Positions 47,040-57,179 of a stretch of 64,000 nt of DNA are shown here, one piece after another. The stretch is from Artemia franciscana. Lineage: Eukaryota; Arthropoda; Branchiopoda; Anostraca; Artemiidae. Positions within the stretch are counted from its first letter, which is position 1. Every line of letters begins with the position of its first letter. The stretch covers positions 27,906,440-27,970,439 of the forward strand of contig NC_088866.1 of NCBI RefSeq assembly GCF_032884065.1, read 5' to 3'. Below the pieces are notes generated by a model that had not been told where the DNA came from, ran no database searches, and saw only the letters and a list, made by a program, of their open reading frames with translations. A program made the translations under genes and the position numbers.

Positions 47040-47985
47040 GAAATCCAGTGGCGTAAACTCAAACCTCCGAAGAAGATTGATGTATAAAATCTTCTTCTTT
47101 CTTCATTCTGGGAACAGGACTTCATAGTTTACAGTCCCGACTTTCCGAGATATTCTGAAGGAACCATGCCATCTGTTTTCTAATTTACGACTTCCAGTCG
47201 GCAGGAGAGCGAGGACCTCGTAGTCCACTTGCAGATCTCGTGGCTTGGCCTTCTTGTTGTATTGGGTTTTCTGCCTTTCGGACGCTTCCAGAAGATATTT
47301 CTGGGTCTCTTCTAGGATCTGATGCAGTCGTTCTCGCACGGACAAGAGCTCATGTACGGGTCTAACAGCAGAGCTTCCAGAGTTTTCCCATTATTCCTTG
47401 ATGACGTCCAACAGGCCTATTGGCCTTCGCCCATAAAGAAGCTCAAAAGGAATAAACTTAGTTGGGGTTTGAAGAGTTTCTCGATAAGGTAACAAGACGT
47501 AGGGGATAAAGTGATCCCAGTCTCTTGGGTTATCTACGACGAACTTTTTCTAAAGTCTGACAAGTGTCCTGTTTAAGTTTTCAACTAGGCCATCTGTTTG
47601 TGGATGAAAGGGTGACGTCTATATAGGTTTTATTCCATGAGCTTTGGACACCTCATGTAAACTCTTAGCGACAAAATTCGAACCCTAGTCTGTCAGGATC
47701 TTTTCCAGAACACCAACCCGATAGAAGTACTGCTCAAATATTTATGCAATTTTCATGGCATTCATAGATTTCAAGGGTATTGCCTCGGGATAACGAGTGC
47801 AATAATCTGATATCACCAAGAGGAATAGACGACCGTTCCGAGGTGGTACCAATGGTCCCACCATATTTGCTGCAATCCTCCTGAAAGGCTCTTCAATGAC
47901 AGCCAGTCATAGCATGGGGGCCTGTTCTTTTAGCTTAAGCCATGCCATTAGCTGGTAGGACTCACAAGTATGTGCAAACCATTTG
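47040..47985 (-). pseudogene. Gypsy-type integrase, broken
   Basis: Starts in a decayed zinc-binding region (a CESYQ remnant of the second Cys pair). The core follows: the first catalytic Asp position reads Asn before MVGPL; the second Asp is present in ILTD, but the next codon is a stop; the Glu is present in PFHPQTDGLVE (near 47600). The C-terminal domain spans the longest open piece (47345-47103, 80 codons). After an in-frame TGA it continues through a basic RKKK stretch and an INLLRRFE phrase typical of gypsy integrase ends. Integrase joins cDNA to host DNA; this copy lacks catalytic residues and contains at least four stops. Confidence 0.8.
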
Positions 47986-48039
47986 ACATCTTGATATACC
48001 CCAGTTTCAAAAAGAAATGAAGTGACAATGATTAAAGGT

Positions 48040-48510
48040 GTTTGTACATTTTGTGGTTTCATGAAAAATCGTTCTTAAAAAAAGGAAACAAAGACAAAAA
48101 ACCCTGGATAAAAGGAAGTGGTATTTGTACTGGCAAGAGTAGCGTAGAAAACAAACTTACAAAACACTATTATTCAAACTTTTCAGGGATTTATGATTTA
48201 TGTAGAAAATTAAAACAGCATGGTTTTACTGTATCAAAAACTAAAATCAGAAGAGTTACAAAATCAAAAAATTTATTCTTTACACCATCCAGCTTATCAT
48301 ACATTTAAAAGAAGACTCGTTTACATTCATAATATCGATGACCAGTGGCAAGCAGATTTGGTTGATATTCAGCAGTGTAAAAGTGAAAATAATAATTTTA
48401 ATTATATTCTTACACTCATCGATTGTTTTAGTAAATATGCTTGGTGTATTCCTTTAAAGGATAAACAGGTAAGGAAAGTATTAATGCTTTTACAGCTTAT
48501 TTAAAAATAG
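48040..48510 (+). pseudogene. Maverick/Polinton-like integrase fragment
   Basis: Two overlapping frames (48042-48308 and 48220-48504) together cover the middle of a retroviral-type integrase of the kind carried by Maverick/Polinton elements. The first contains YYSNFSGIYDLCRKLKQHGF and the second IDDQWQADLVDIQ with ILTLIDCFSKYAWCIPLKDK. The frame shifts near 48250. The catalytic Asp of QWQADLVD and that of LIDCFSKYAW are present, and the third part is lost after 48480. Directly left is the truncated end of the gypsy pol. Confidence 0.7.
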
Positions 48511-48659
48511 AAAACCTAAAAAATTACAAACAAAATAAAGGTAAATAATTCTTGGAAGGGACTTAAAATACATCCCCGGTAATGGTCTTATCGACACCCT
48601 CAGTGACAGTCGAAGATCCGCCTACACTAGACTTATTTAATTTCTATATATAAATGGCA

Positions 48660-50051
48660 GTGAATCAAGTTATTTCTCCTTATTGGGAAATACTTGAAAA
48701 GCCTATTACTGATGATTCTACAACCAAATATGAATATACAGAAATTGTAGAAAACAATGCGAATGTATCTCAATAATTTAATTATAATTTCATTTTAAAA
48801 GATATGGAATCCTGGATTTTTCCAAGTGATAGTTACCTTTATGCAGAAGTGAAAATAACACAGTTTGATGGAAGAAATTTGCAAAATAATGATGAAGCTA
48901 CTTTAACAAACAATGGATTCAATTTGTCTAAGAATGCTGAATATATAATCAATGGAAAATATATTGAAAATATTGATTATGTTGGTATAATGACTACTGT
49001 TAAAAAATTATTATAATTTTCAGATGGATATAGTTGTAGCATAGCTACTATTATGTTTTGGTATGAAGATAAAACCCAATCCGCTGATTCGTTTAAAGCA
49101 GAAAATGAGTTTGAAAGCACTTTTACACCTGTCGCAGAATTAGTAAAACCATTACAATAAAAGGAAATAATGCTTTCAATAGTTCTTTATCTAAGAGATT
49201 TAATAAAAAAAGGCACGTGGTTAGTATGTATTTACCATTATCATGATTATTTGGATTTTGTAAAGATATTAATCATGTTCTTAGAGGTGTTACACATCAA
49301 ATTATAATGAAAAGAAATAATTTTCCCAATTAGATTATAAGAACTGGAGCTCAAGATGTGAAAGTAGATGTAATGCATTTGTCATGGAAGTTACCAGTAT
49401 TATATCCCAGTTTACCCGTAGTGACTCAATTAGAAACCAGATTAACGAAGAAGGCAGAACAGTCATAAGCTGGATTAGGAAAGGGTAGCTCATTCGAATT
49501 AAGATGGGAAGCGTGTAATATCTATAAAAGTGATAATAAAAGGGATAAAGAATTAACATGGAGGATAGTCAGTGAACGCTATAATACAACTAAAATTGTT
49601 GTTGTGTTACAGAAATCTGAAAAAGATAACAGTTATAGACAAAACAATATGGTATTTGACCCTATGAACACTAATAGAATTGAAGTGAGACTATATAGGT
49701 ATGAATGTCCACAAAAAGATTTTTAATGTGATTCCGGTGATGCTAATGAAGATTATTCTAACGTTTATCAACGATTTTTGCAGTAAGGATATAAACGTAA
49801 AAATGTTGGTAGCGGAACAATTATAAGTTATAATGATTTTAAAACAGTATATGCTTTATTTTGTTTTGATGTTTCATAACATGAATCGAATATTTATCGA
49901 AGTGAATCAACTGCTGATATAGAACTTCAACTTTTATTAGATCAAGTACCTGCTAATCTGTATAACATTTACTGCGTTATATTTTCAGAAAGAAAAGTAA
50001 TCATGGAAGTCATTGATAGCAAATTATATGACTTAAATGACTTACTGACTT
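48660..50051 (+). pseudogene. Capsid-like protein of a Maverick/Polinton-type element, broken
   Basis: A long decayed frame follows the integrase. The front (48804-49016, 70 codons) has MESWIFPSDSYLYAEVKIT and an ALTNNGFNLSK-like block. The middle (about 49345-49720) has VMHLSWKLPVLYPS. The end (about 49820-50050) has ISYNDFKTVYALFCFDVS. I judge this to be the widespread capsid-like family found beside Polinton-type integrases in invertebrate genomes; that is recollection of family pattern, not a search. At least six stops and two frameshifts are present. Nothing here is functional. The pairing with the integrase just upstream supports one ancient element. Confidence 0.55.
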
Positions 50052-51943
50052 AAGTCTCCTGCCGGGCACTGCTCGGCATTGAGAGTGACGTCTGCCTCCT
50101 CCACCCACTCCGGTCCATGGTGAGAATTTGCTCTTCGCCCTGTCTGATGTTTGCTATCGCCAAGAACTCGGACAGGCTGTCGGACCAACGTTTCTTCGGT
50201 CGCCCGCGAGGTCGCTTCCAACCAACTTTGATAGGGTCGAAGTCATAGATCATCTTTGCGGGTAGATGTGGTGGCATTCGAAGCAGATGCCCGAACCATC
50301 GTAAGGCTTGCTCGGCTGCTTGAGTCAAAAACCAAGACTGCTTTGTGAGCTGCAGAACCTTTTCATTGCTGACGAAGTCGGATCATCGTAGACCCTCAAT
50401 TGTCCTCAGGCTCTTTGCATGAAATACGTCTATTTTCTTGAGGGTTGCAGCTGATGCTTGCCATGTCTCAGCTCCGTAAAGCATCAAAGAGCCGACTAGA
50501 GCGTTGAAGATCCGCAGTTTTGTTGTGCGACTGATATTTGGTTTTCGCCAGAGGTGACGATTCAGTCTACCCATGACAGAAGATGCTTTAGATAATCTTG
50601 CCTGCAGCTCGGGGAGAAGTAAGCCATTTGAAGAAATTACGGAGCCCAGGTAGGTGAAGTCTTTAACAACCTCGATGCTAGTGGTGCTGTCCAGGCTAAC
50701 TGGAGAGTTAACAGCAGGAGAAGACGGGTCTATGGCCATAATTTTAGTTTTGTTCCAGTTTATATGCAGTCCTTCTTGGGTAGCCTCTTCTCGCAGAATT
50801 CGGAGCGCTTCCAGCAGCTGCTCCATGGAGTCCGCCAAAATGGCCAAGTCATCGGCAAAATCGACATCTGTGATGGTATAATCTCCGAATTTGAGCCCAA
50901 AGCTGAGACGTGAAGTGGTTTTTGTCATAACGTAATCTACGATGACATTGAAGAGCTCTGGGACCACTGCACATCATTGGCGCACCCCTGTCGTGATTTG
51001 AAAGAACGGGCTGCGCCGACCATTAACTTGTACACAGCTCTCCGTCCCATGGTGCAGCGCCTTGAGAAGTCTGCAATATTTTTCGGGTAGGCCAGTCAAC
51101 TCTAGAATCCGCCAAAGAGCTTTTCGATCGACTGAATCAAATGCAGCACGGAAGTCAACGAAGGCAATAAATGCTTTCTGTCCGAACTCTGTGGTCTTCT
51201 CTACTATTTGTCGAATCGTGAAAATCTGCTCGATGGTTGAACGATCCGACATAAAACCAGCTTGCTCCGGTCGCCGGATTTTTCGAATGATGCTCCGACA
51301 TCGATCCAGCAGGACCATTGAAAACAGTTTGACAGGGACAGACAGTAGGGTTATTCCCCAGTAGTTGGAGCAGTCGCTTCTATTTTAGCAGCTCTGAGTT
51401 TAAGCCAGAGATACCAGCAGCTTTATTCTTTTTGAGTTTTTTTTATTGCATGTCCAATTTCTGAGGGGCTAAAAGGCTCATCTGGAGGAACATCTGTTCC
51501 AGGTCTTTGACTGCAAGGTTGGTTGGGACTATCATTAGGAGGCGCAGACGGACCAGTATTGTTGAGGAGCCAACAGAAGTGGTCCTTCCACCGCTCAAGA
51601 CAAGGACCTTCGTCAGAGAGAAGTGCACCATCCCTGGACAGGACGGGACCCAAGGTGGGAGTTTTATTTTCAGCGAGGTCTCGGAGATGCTTGAATAGAC
51701 TGCCCATGTCTTTCTTTTTGCAGCTAGCTCAATTTCATCGGCTTTCCTTGCAACGAAATGGGTTCTATCCCGGTGAATGAGTCTATTCCGCACTCCATTG
51801 AACCTCCAATATGTGGTTATGTCCCCAAGAAGTCTTGCCTTCCGTCTTTGCTCTATGACTTGCAGTGTTTCATTAGTTAGCCACGATTTCTTTGGATAAC
51901 TCCTCTTGCCAAACACTAGTTGTGCTGCTTCACTGGTCTGCAA
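50050..51943 (-). pseudogene. LINE reverse transcriptase and C-terminal region
   Basis: The linker (51943-51690) passes by frameshift to 51707-51423. The RT then reads RPEQAGFMSDRSTIEQIFTI (51260) and FIAFVDFRAAFDSVDR, up to GVRQ followed by TGA where the usual GVRQG is expected. It continues in 50967-50383 with the catalytic VDFADDLAILAD (near 50855), GLHINWNKTKIM and FTYLGSVISSNG. The C-terminal piece (50328-50050) has ALRWFGHLLRMP and RPRGRPKKRWSDSL. The catalytic FADD is intact, but the chain is broken by one stop and at least three frameshifts. Confidence 0.85.
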
Positions 51944-52149
51944 TTTAAAATGCTTCCAGAGATCTTCGCTGCTATTGAGTGAGCCAAGGGCCTCGAAGCG
52001 ATTCGATATCTCGATACTGTACTTCTGGCGAGTATCTGGTTCCTTTGGTTTCCCAATATCTGCAGCGACGGGTTTTCTTTTCTATTGTTGTGCATGGAGG
52101 CGAAGCCGAAGATCGGCGCACACAAGCCTATGGTCTGCGTTTCCAAGCT

Positions 52150-52830
52150 CTGTTGATCTGTAAGTTCTGCAGTTCTTCACCAATGATCTCCAGCGTTTGG
52201 AAATAATGACGTAGTCAATCATCTTCTTTGTACGACCGTCATTACTATACCACGTGTGCTGATGAATAGTTTTGCGTTGGAATTAGGTGTTTGCAATTTA
52301 AAGGTCGTGAGATCGGCACAGTTCAAGTAAGCAGAGCCCATTGTCGTTAAGTGGGTCGGGGGATACAGGACCAACTGTGCCACGCCATAAATCCATATCA
52401 TCGCGCACTGTCGCATTAAAGTCGCCAAGGAGAACAGTTATATCATGGGAGGGTACTGTTGCAAGGCATCTGGACAAAGCAGAGTAGAAATCCTCCTTAG
52501 TCGCATCATCAGAATCGTTGGTCGGGGCATAGCATACGATGACAGTCATCTTGCCATGCTTGTGTCCAAAGCGGGCCTTCATTAATCTGTCAGATACAGC
52601 TTCGTGTAAAAGTAAGGCCTTTCTTGTAAGGCTATTTTGTGCAAGGCCAACACCATTCCTTCTCGAGCTTCCTCCAGACCAGAGCAATGAGTCACTCTTA
52701 CCTATTCGCTCTTCTCCGCTTCCGGTAATACGTGTTTCTGTAAGACCTGCAATTGACACTTTGTTCTTGCGAAGTTCTTCAGAGAGTAGGTTCTTTGACG
52801 CAGGTGCATTCAAAGTCAAGACATTCCAGG
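52150..52830 (-). pseudogene. LINE AP endonuclease domain
   Basis: The longest piece (52819-52298, 173 codons) reads like an exonuclease-endonuclease-phosphatase fold: VSIAGLTETRITGSGEERIG near residue 20, CYAPTNDSDDATKEDFYSAL near residue 95 and LLGDFNATVRDD near residue 130. These carry the catalytic Glu and the Asp-Phe-Asn box. The end of the domain moves to another frame near 52300. The enzyme would nick target DNA to prime reverse transcription. Confidence 0.8.
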
Positions 52831-53273
52831 TGGCTATTCGTAGCCCCCTTCAGTCCATAAGGTTTAGTCTGTCAGTCTTTCTGACGTCGTCAGCATGTCC
52901 ATTGACGTGCGATGGTCGAGATCTTAAAAGGGAATCTGGGTCCGAGGCTATATTGTCACTTTTCGTAGCACTTAATTTTCAGGTGGAGGGTCGCTAGCCC
53001 AACCGACCCTAGGCCTGGAATCTGATTAGAGCTAGGTTAATCCTTGGTACTGAGATTCCCGGGGTGGGCTCCACCCGCCACATGAGGTTGCGGCCGTCCT
53101 GATCGGAGTGTTTAGTTAGGGGAGAAACCCCATATCCAGAGGCACGTGGTCAGCAGACAGAGTCTGCCTCATTCCGGACGAACTCCATTCACCTCCAATT
53201 CACCGCCAATTATATGTTAATATACAAATCATTTTCGATTTGAAATTCTGTTTAATAGATTTAGAAATTAAAA

Positions 53274-53507
53274 ATGGAGAAAATTTTAAGCGAAATGAAA
53301 ATTGTAAATAAATACAATCAAACTATTAGGAAAGAAGATTTAGACGTTGGAATTGAATACACGATTACAGGAATGAAATGTGTTGCAACTAAATATGGAA
53401 ATAAAGTCGTTATTACTATTCATTTTAAAGGTGAAATGGTTGATCTACTTGTACCTAAGCCTTTTGATTCTAAAGCAGCTGATCTTGAAAATAGATTTAA
53501 AAATTAG
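53274..53507 (+). CDS. Small protein of the Maverick-like element (77 aa)
   Basis: An intact ATG-to-stop frame starting MEKILSEMKIVNKYNQ, with a YTITGMKCVATKYGNKVVI block and a LVPKPF end. Small proteins with a similar 'interaction with TKYG' block accompany the capsid-like family in invertebrate elements, by family recollection. Together with 48040-50051 it suggests that the LINE split one element. It could also be a C-terminally truncated copy, since relatives appear longer. The function is unknown; a nucleic-acid-binding role would be speculation. Confidence 0.5.
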   Translation: MEKILSEMKIVNKYNQTIRKEDLDVGIEYTITGMKCVATKYGNKVVITIHFKGEMVDLLVPKPFDSKAADLENRFKN

Positions 53508-53940
53508 ACAAAGGTATGATTTTAAAGGTTATTGAATGAAAAAATAAAGATAAAATAAATTATTTAGATACTGATGTCGAACTATCCATTAAATATTAAA
53601 TTATTAGATTTTTTGGTACTATAGGAAAAATGGAATATAATAAACCCCTTATTTCACAAATCTGTTTTGATCTTAAAGCTCAGGATGGGAAATTATAAAA
53701 ATTTTGGAAATTTTAATTTAAAATGGTGTAGATTCAATTGAATAGGTGGTAAATTCATGGGTTAGGGTCTATAACCGGTATTCACGTTGTGAAAAGTATA
53801 AAATAAGAACAAATTTGATTTCCAAGGACCTAATCTCATGTTGAATGTTGGGATGGAACATCGTAAAAATGTGCAATAATTGATGTTAAAATTATGTAAA
53901 ATGGACTGTAAAGATGCAAATTAAATGACTGAGTTAGGTA
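53508..53940. other. Decayed continuation of the Maverick-like remnant
   Basis: Very AT-rich text with short open pieces but no recognised motif. It ends where R1 sequence begins. Confidence 0.35.
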
Positions 53941-53944
53941 GGGA

Positions 53945-54690
53945 AGAACATACATTTACTATACTACTGACATAACCAGACCAGATTCTATCTCTTTTGG
54001 GGAGTTGGGGGGATTTTTAGTGCTTTGACGAGTTTGAGAATAAGCAAAAGTTCTAAATATGTGATTGACATAACCGGACTGGATCTGATTTATTTGGGGG
54101 AATTGGAGGGATTTTAAGTGCTTGGGCGAGTTCGGTTCTTACTGACGTACTAGGACGATGAAAATTGGTAGGTGTGTCAGAGACCTTAACAAAATTGACT
54201 TGAGATCAGTCGTTTGCCCGATTCAACCATCTGGAGATATGGAGGGAGAGGAAATCGTAAAAAGTGAGGTATATTTATCTTACGAATGTGTGATCGGATC
54301 TTAATGAAACTTGATACATAGAAAGTCTCGTGTCTTAGACGCTCCATCTATAATTCAGATCAGAAGACATTCACATTAGCTCTTTAAAAATGTTTTTCTC
54401 CTTAATCAAAACCCTCTTCCCCACCTCTAAATGTAGGCTACAAAACTCGACCAAACTGAACCTTACTCGTGACCCAAAAAGTCCTCACACCAAGTTTCAT
54501 CAAAATATCTCGTTTCCTTTGAGAGTTATAAGGCGTACAGACGGATGTCCTAGGTATCCCTCCACTTACGTTTTGCGATCCAAAACATACGTACCAGCCT
54601 AGACGCCATCGATAACTCTAGTACCGAGTCTAATTTTAGGTTCCGACCTCGTCACAATGGCCATAAGAGTTCTCGGCTCTTGTTTAAACT
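53945..54690 (+). mobile_element. R1 element, copy i (short)
   Basis: Two partial units with GACATAACCGGACTGGATCT and a G run, a head phrase GTACTAGGACGATGAAAATT, and the tail GGTTCCGACCTCGTCACAAT with CTCGGCTCTTG. The full order head-unit-tail is compressed. Confidence 0.7.
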
Positions 54691-54699
54691 ATGCTCGGA

Positions 54700-55294
54700 T
54701 ATACAACGCCCCCTTCATAGAAATCATCATCCCTCGTGAAAAATTCCCTTGAGAAACTTCTCTATTGAAAAATCCTCCCACGTAACCCGAATCTCTTCAC
54801 CTGTAAGATCCCCCCGGAAATGTCTGTATACTTACCAATAACAAATACTAAATGCAAAAAATGGACAAAGTTCATAACTTGCAGTCCTTTACCCGTGGAC
54901 TTTGGGGGATTAAGCCATCTTCAAAAACATAGTTATTTGACATTTCGACTAAGCTGTAAAAAATGACTATCTCAAAATTTTGATCCGGTGACATTGGGAA
55001 AAATGGGCGTGGGAGGAGGCATAGTTGCGCTCCATTTTTTTGGTTGCTTATGAAGGGCACTATAACCTTTAATTTTCCGTTCGAATTAGCCCTTTCCTAA
55101 AATCTAGGGCCGCTCGGTGGATACGATCACCCCTGGGAAAAAAACGAATAAACACGCATCCGTGGTCTTTCTTCTGGAAAAAAATACAAAATTCTATATT
55201 TGTGCAAATAGGAGCTTGAAACCACAACATTTGGGTTCTCTGATATGCTGAATCTGATGGTGTAATTTCTATTTAGATTCTATTAATTTTAGGT
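54700..55294 (+). mobile_element. R2 element, 5' part, interrupted by a LINE
   Basis: AATAACAAATACTAAATGCA, AAAAATGACTATCTCAAAAT, AAACACGCATCCGTGGTCTT and GAATCTGATGGTGTAATTTC follow the R2 body order and stop at TTTTAGGT. The remainder of the body resumes at 62044. Confidence 0.8.
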
Positions 55295-55573
55295 CTAGTA
55301 TTTAGTTCGCATCTAGCATTCATTCAATACAGTCGCATTTCGCTAGCTCTGATAATTAGTGACGTGTGATTATTGGCGCAAGTATTTTGGATGCTCGGAT
55401 ATTTGGATATTTTTAGAGAATTTGGCGAAGAAATCAATTAGCAGGTCCTGCCTTTTACTGGGCCTCCTGTCAAACGGTGATTGCCACTGCTGACGTGGGC
55501 CTGCCCCACTAACAGGTATGAGTTTTTTTGGCAGGTGTTGTAAATTACTTTTGACAAGTTTGAGGTACAGGTA

Positions 55574-56670
55574 ATGGCTAAATTTAGTATTCATGATCTG
55601 GCTCTAGCAAAGTTTCGAGGATTCCCCGATTGGCCAGTTCGTATTATTGAGGCTTTGGATCCAAAGACTGCGAACTCAAAGTCAAAAGTCTTTAAATATC
55701 TGGTTTTTGCTACGGATCACATGACACCCAGTGTGTTCTCGAATCCCAGATTATGCAGTTTCAGGCAAATAAGGCTGAAGCTATAAAATCTACTAGCAAG
55801 GGTGTAAAGGGAGCATTTGAGGATTTTATTCATCAGACGAACATTTACACAGAGCTTTGCAAAGATAAGCTAAAAACTAAAATTCCGATTGCTGGACAAC
55901 AAACTATCGTGGGATCTTCGGCTATTATTACTCGTATTTCCGCGACAGAACAGGAAATCCAAAGTGTAATGGAAAATCTTGCTAAAAAGATAGACGAGAA
56001 GCGTGATGAAAAACTAGTGGCTACTGCTGCTGGTAGGCAGTCTCTATCTAGTGACACTTTGAATGCCATAAAAGCTCAGAGTTCAACTATCGTCAGTGAG
56101 GCTTATTCAGCATTGATTGTTGAGTTTGAACCGAAACTCCTAGCCCCCAGTAACGAGCTAAGATTTCTTGAGGAGAGAGTTAAGAATGCAGAGCAAAAAC
56201 TAGATGTGTATTCCTTGAGGAGAGAGTTAAGAATTCAGAGCAAAAACTAGATGTGTATGATCAGGACTTAAGGCTAGACAGTCTTCTTTTCGACGGTATC
56301 AAACAGCCTCCAAGTAGTGACTCAAAGTCTGTAATCGGGGGTGTGATTTGCAATAAAATGGAAATATCTGGCGTATCTGATGGTGATATTGTGGAAGTGA
56401 GAAGATTTAAACTAAACAGTTCTACAACTCGTCAAGACGCCTCAGCTCCGGTCCTTGTCAAATTTAGGTCAAAAGAAATGGCCCAGAACGTTTTTAAGCT
56501 TAAGTCGAAGCTGGTGCGCACTGTTATATTTGTATCAGGAAACTTAACAAAGCAGAGATGGGACATTCTGGAACCTAGCACATGGAAAATATGATAATAA
56601 ACGAGTGTGGTCTGATCAAGGTCGTGTTTATATACGCCTTTCGAGTGATGCTTTTCCCCGTCGCTTGTGA
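55574..56670 (+). pseudogene. LINE ORF1 with PWWP-like domain, coiled coil and RNA-binding-type end
   Basis: The start ATG is at 55574. Residues 5-60 resemble a PWWP domain: DLALAKFRGFPDWPVRI (8-24, core GFPDWP) followed by a KVFKYLVFATDH strand pair and an LCSF end. PWWP domains bind methylated histone H3 tails and DNA. A frameshift near 55770 leads to 55753-56250, a helical, charged stretch typical of an ORF1 coiled coil. A 47-base tandem duplication (56167-56260) forces another shift to 56253-56594, where QDLRLDSLLFDGI and VLVKFRSKEMAQNVFKLKS match the RRM-like part of LINE ORF1 proteins. A last shift near 56575 gives KYDNKRVWSDQGRVYIRLS and the end near 56670. ORF1 proteins package the element's RNA. 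Confidence 0.7.
56167..56260 (+). repeat. 47-base tandem duplication inside ORF1
   Basis: CTTGAGGAGAGAGTTAAGAA starts at 56167 and 56214. The copies differ at one internal base (GCAG against TCAG) and at the last two. Since 47 is not a multiple of three, the duplication alone breaks ORF1. Confidence 0.95.
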
Positions 56671-57023
56671 ACGTTGCAAGATGTCGCTTAGATTGTGTTT
56701 ATTTATTTTTTTTTTTTATTTATTTATGTATTATTATTTTTGTTGTTTTTATTATTAGTTTTTTTTTTCAAAGGAATCAGAACAGTTTATATTGTTCTTA
56801 TTTTCTTGATAATTAGTTTTGCCGTTACACCAGAAGGATCGGTTGGATGGATCAGAAAATAATGCTTTAGATGTTAATGGTATTGAGTGTTTGATCTTTT
56901 CGAATTTATGTCCATCACCAGAGGATCTGGTATGTTGCGCGCTTTTCACTATGTCTCATGCTTTTGGATACTTTTTGGCAAGTAATTTAAAAGCAAATTA
57001 TTTTGTTAAGTAATTTTTTTTAT
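56671..57023. other. Spacer between ORF1 and ORF2 lead
   Basis: A T-rich stretch (56700-56775) is followed by a 64-codon frame (56819-57013) of no recognised kind. Confidence 0.35.
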
Positions 57024-57179
57024 ATGTCTGATAGACTGAAACGTTTTGAGAGATTCTCTACTGAGTTGAGTAAAATACTAAATTCAATAAATATAGGTAA
57101 TGATCTAGCCCAAGACCATCTTGTTGATAATTTACCCCATAATAGGTATCTTTTACCTGAAGAAATTTTTGTTTTGTGA
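57024..57179 (+). pseudogene. Probable N-terminal lead of ORF2
   Basis: A 51-codon frame from ATG (MSDRLKRFERFSTELSKIL) to a TGA created at the border of the next insert. It has no motif of its own. Its place just before the insert, with the endonuclease frame starting soon after the insert, suggests that it is the front of ORF2. Confidence 0.35.

Larger units (their letters stand above)
45640..48010 (-). mobile_element. Ty3/gypsy-type retroelement pol fragment, order INT-RT-RH
   Basis: Read on the minus strand, integrase (about 47985-47040) comes first, then reverse transcriptase (about 46870-46160), then RNase H ending at a stop at 45640-45642. All three domains resemble Ty3/gypsy in sequence, but the order is that of Ty1/copia. 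The spacer between integrase and RT (about 170 bases) is mostly open and carries no LTR. No gag, protease or LTR was recognised on either side. Several stops and at least one internal deletion show that it is dead. Confidence 0.8.
50050..53200 (-). mobile_element. APE-type non-LTR retrotransposon, near full length, broken
   Basis: On the minus strand the element starts with a GC-richer leader (about 53200-52860), then an AP endonuclease, a linker, reverse transcriptase and a C-terminal GRPKKRW region. It ends near 50052, where the next bases contain a loose AAGTCA repeat (minus strand) that may be its tail. Its base composition is clearly richer in GC than its surroundings. It lies between two parts of the Maverick-like remnant. 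Clade (RTE-like or related) is not settled. Confidence 0.8.

Noticed and set aside
51906-52997. Several plus-strand frames of 75-152 codons
   Set aside because: They are antisense shadows of the LINE endonuclease and linker, which carry the recognisable motifs.
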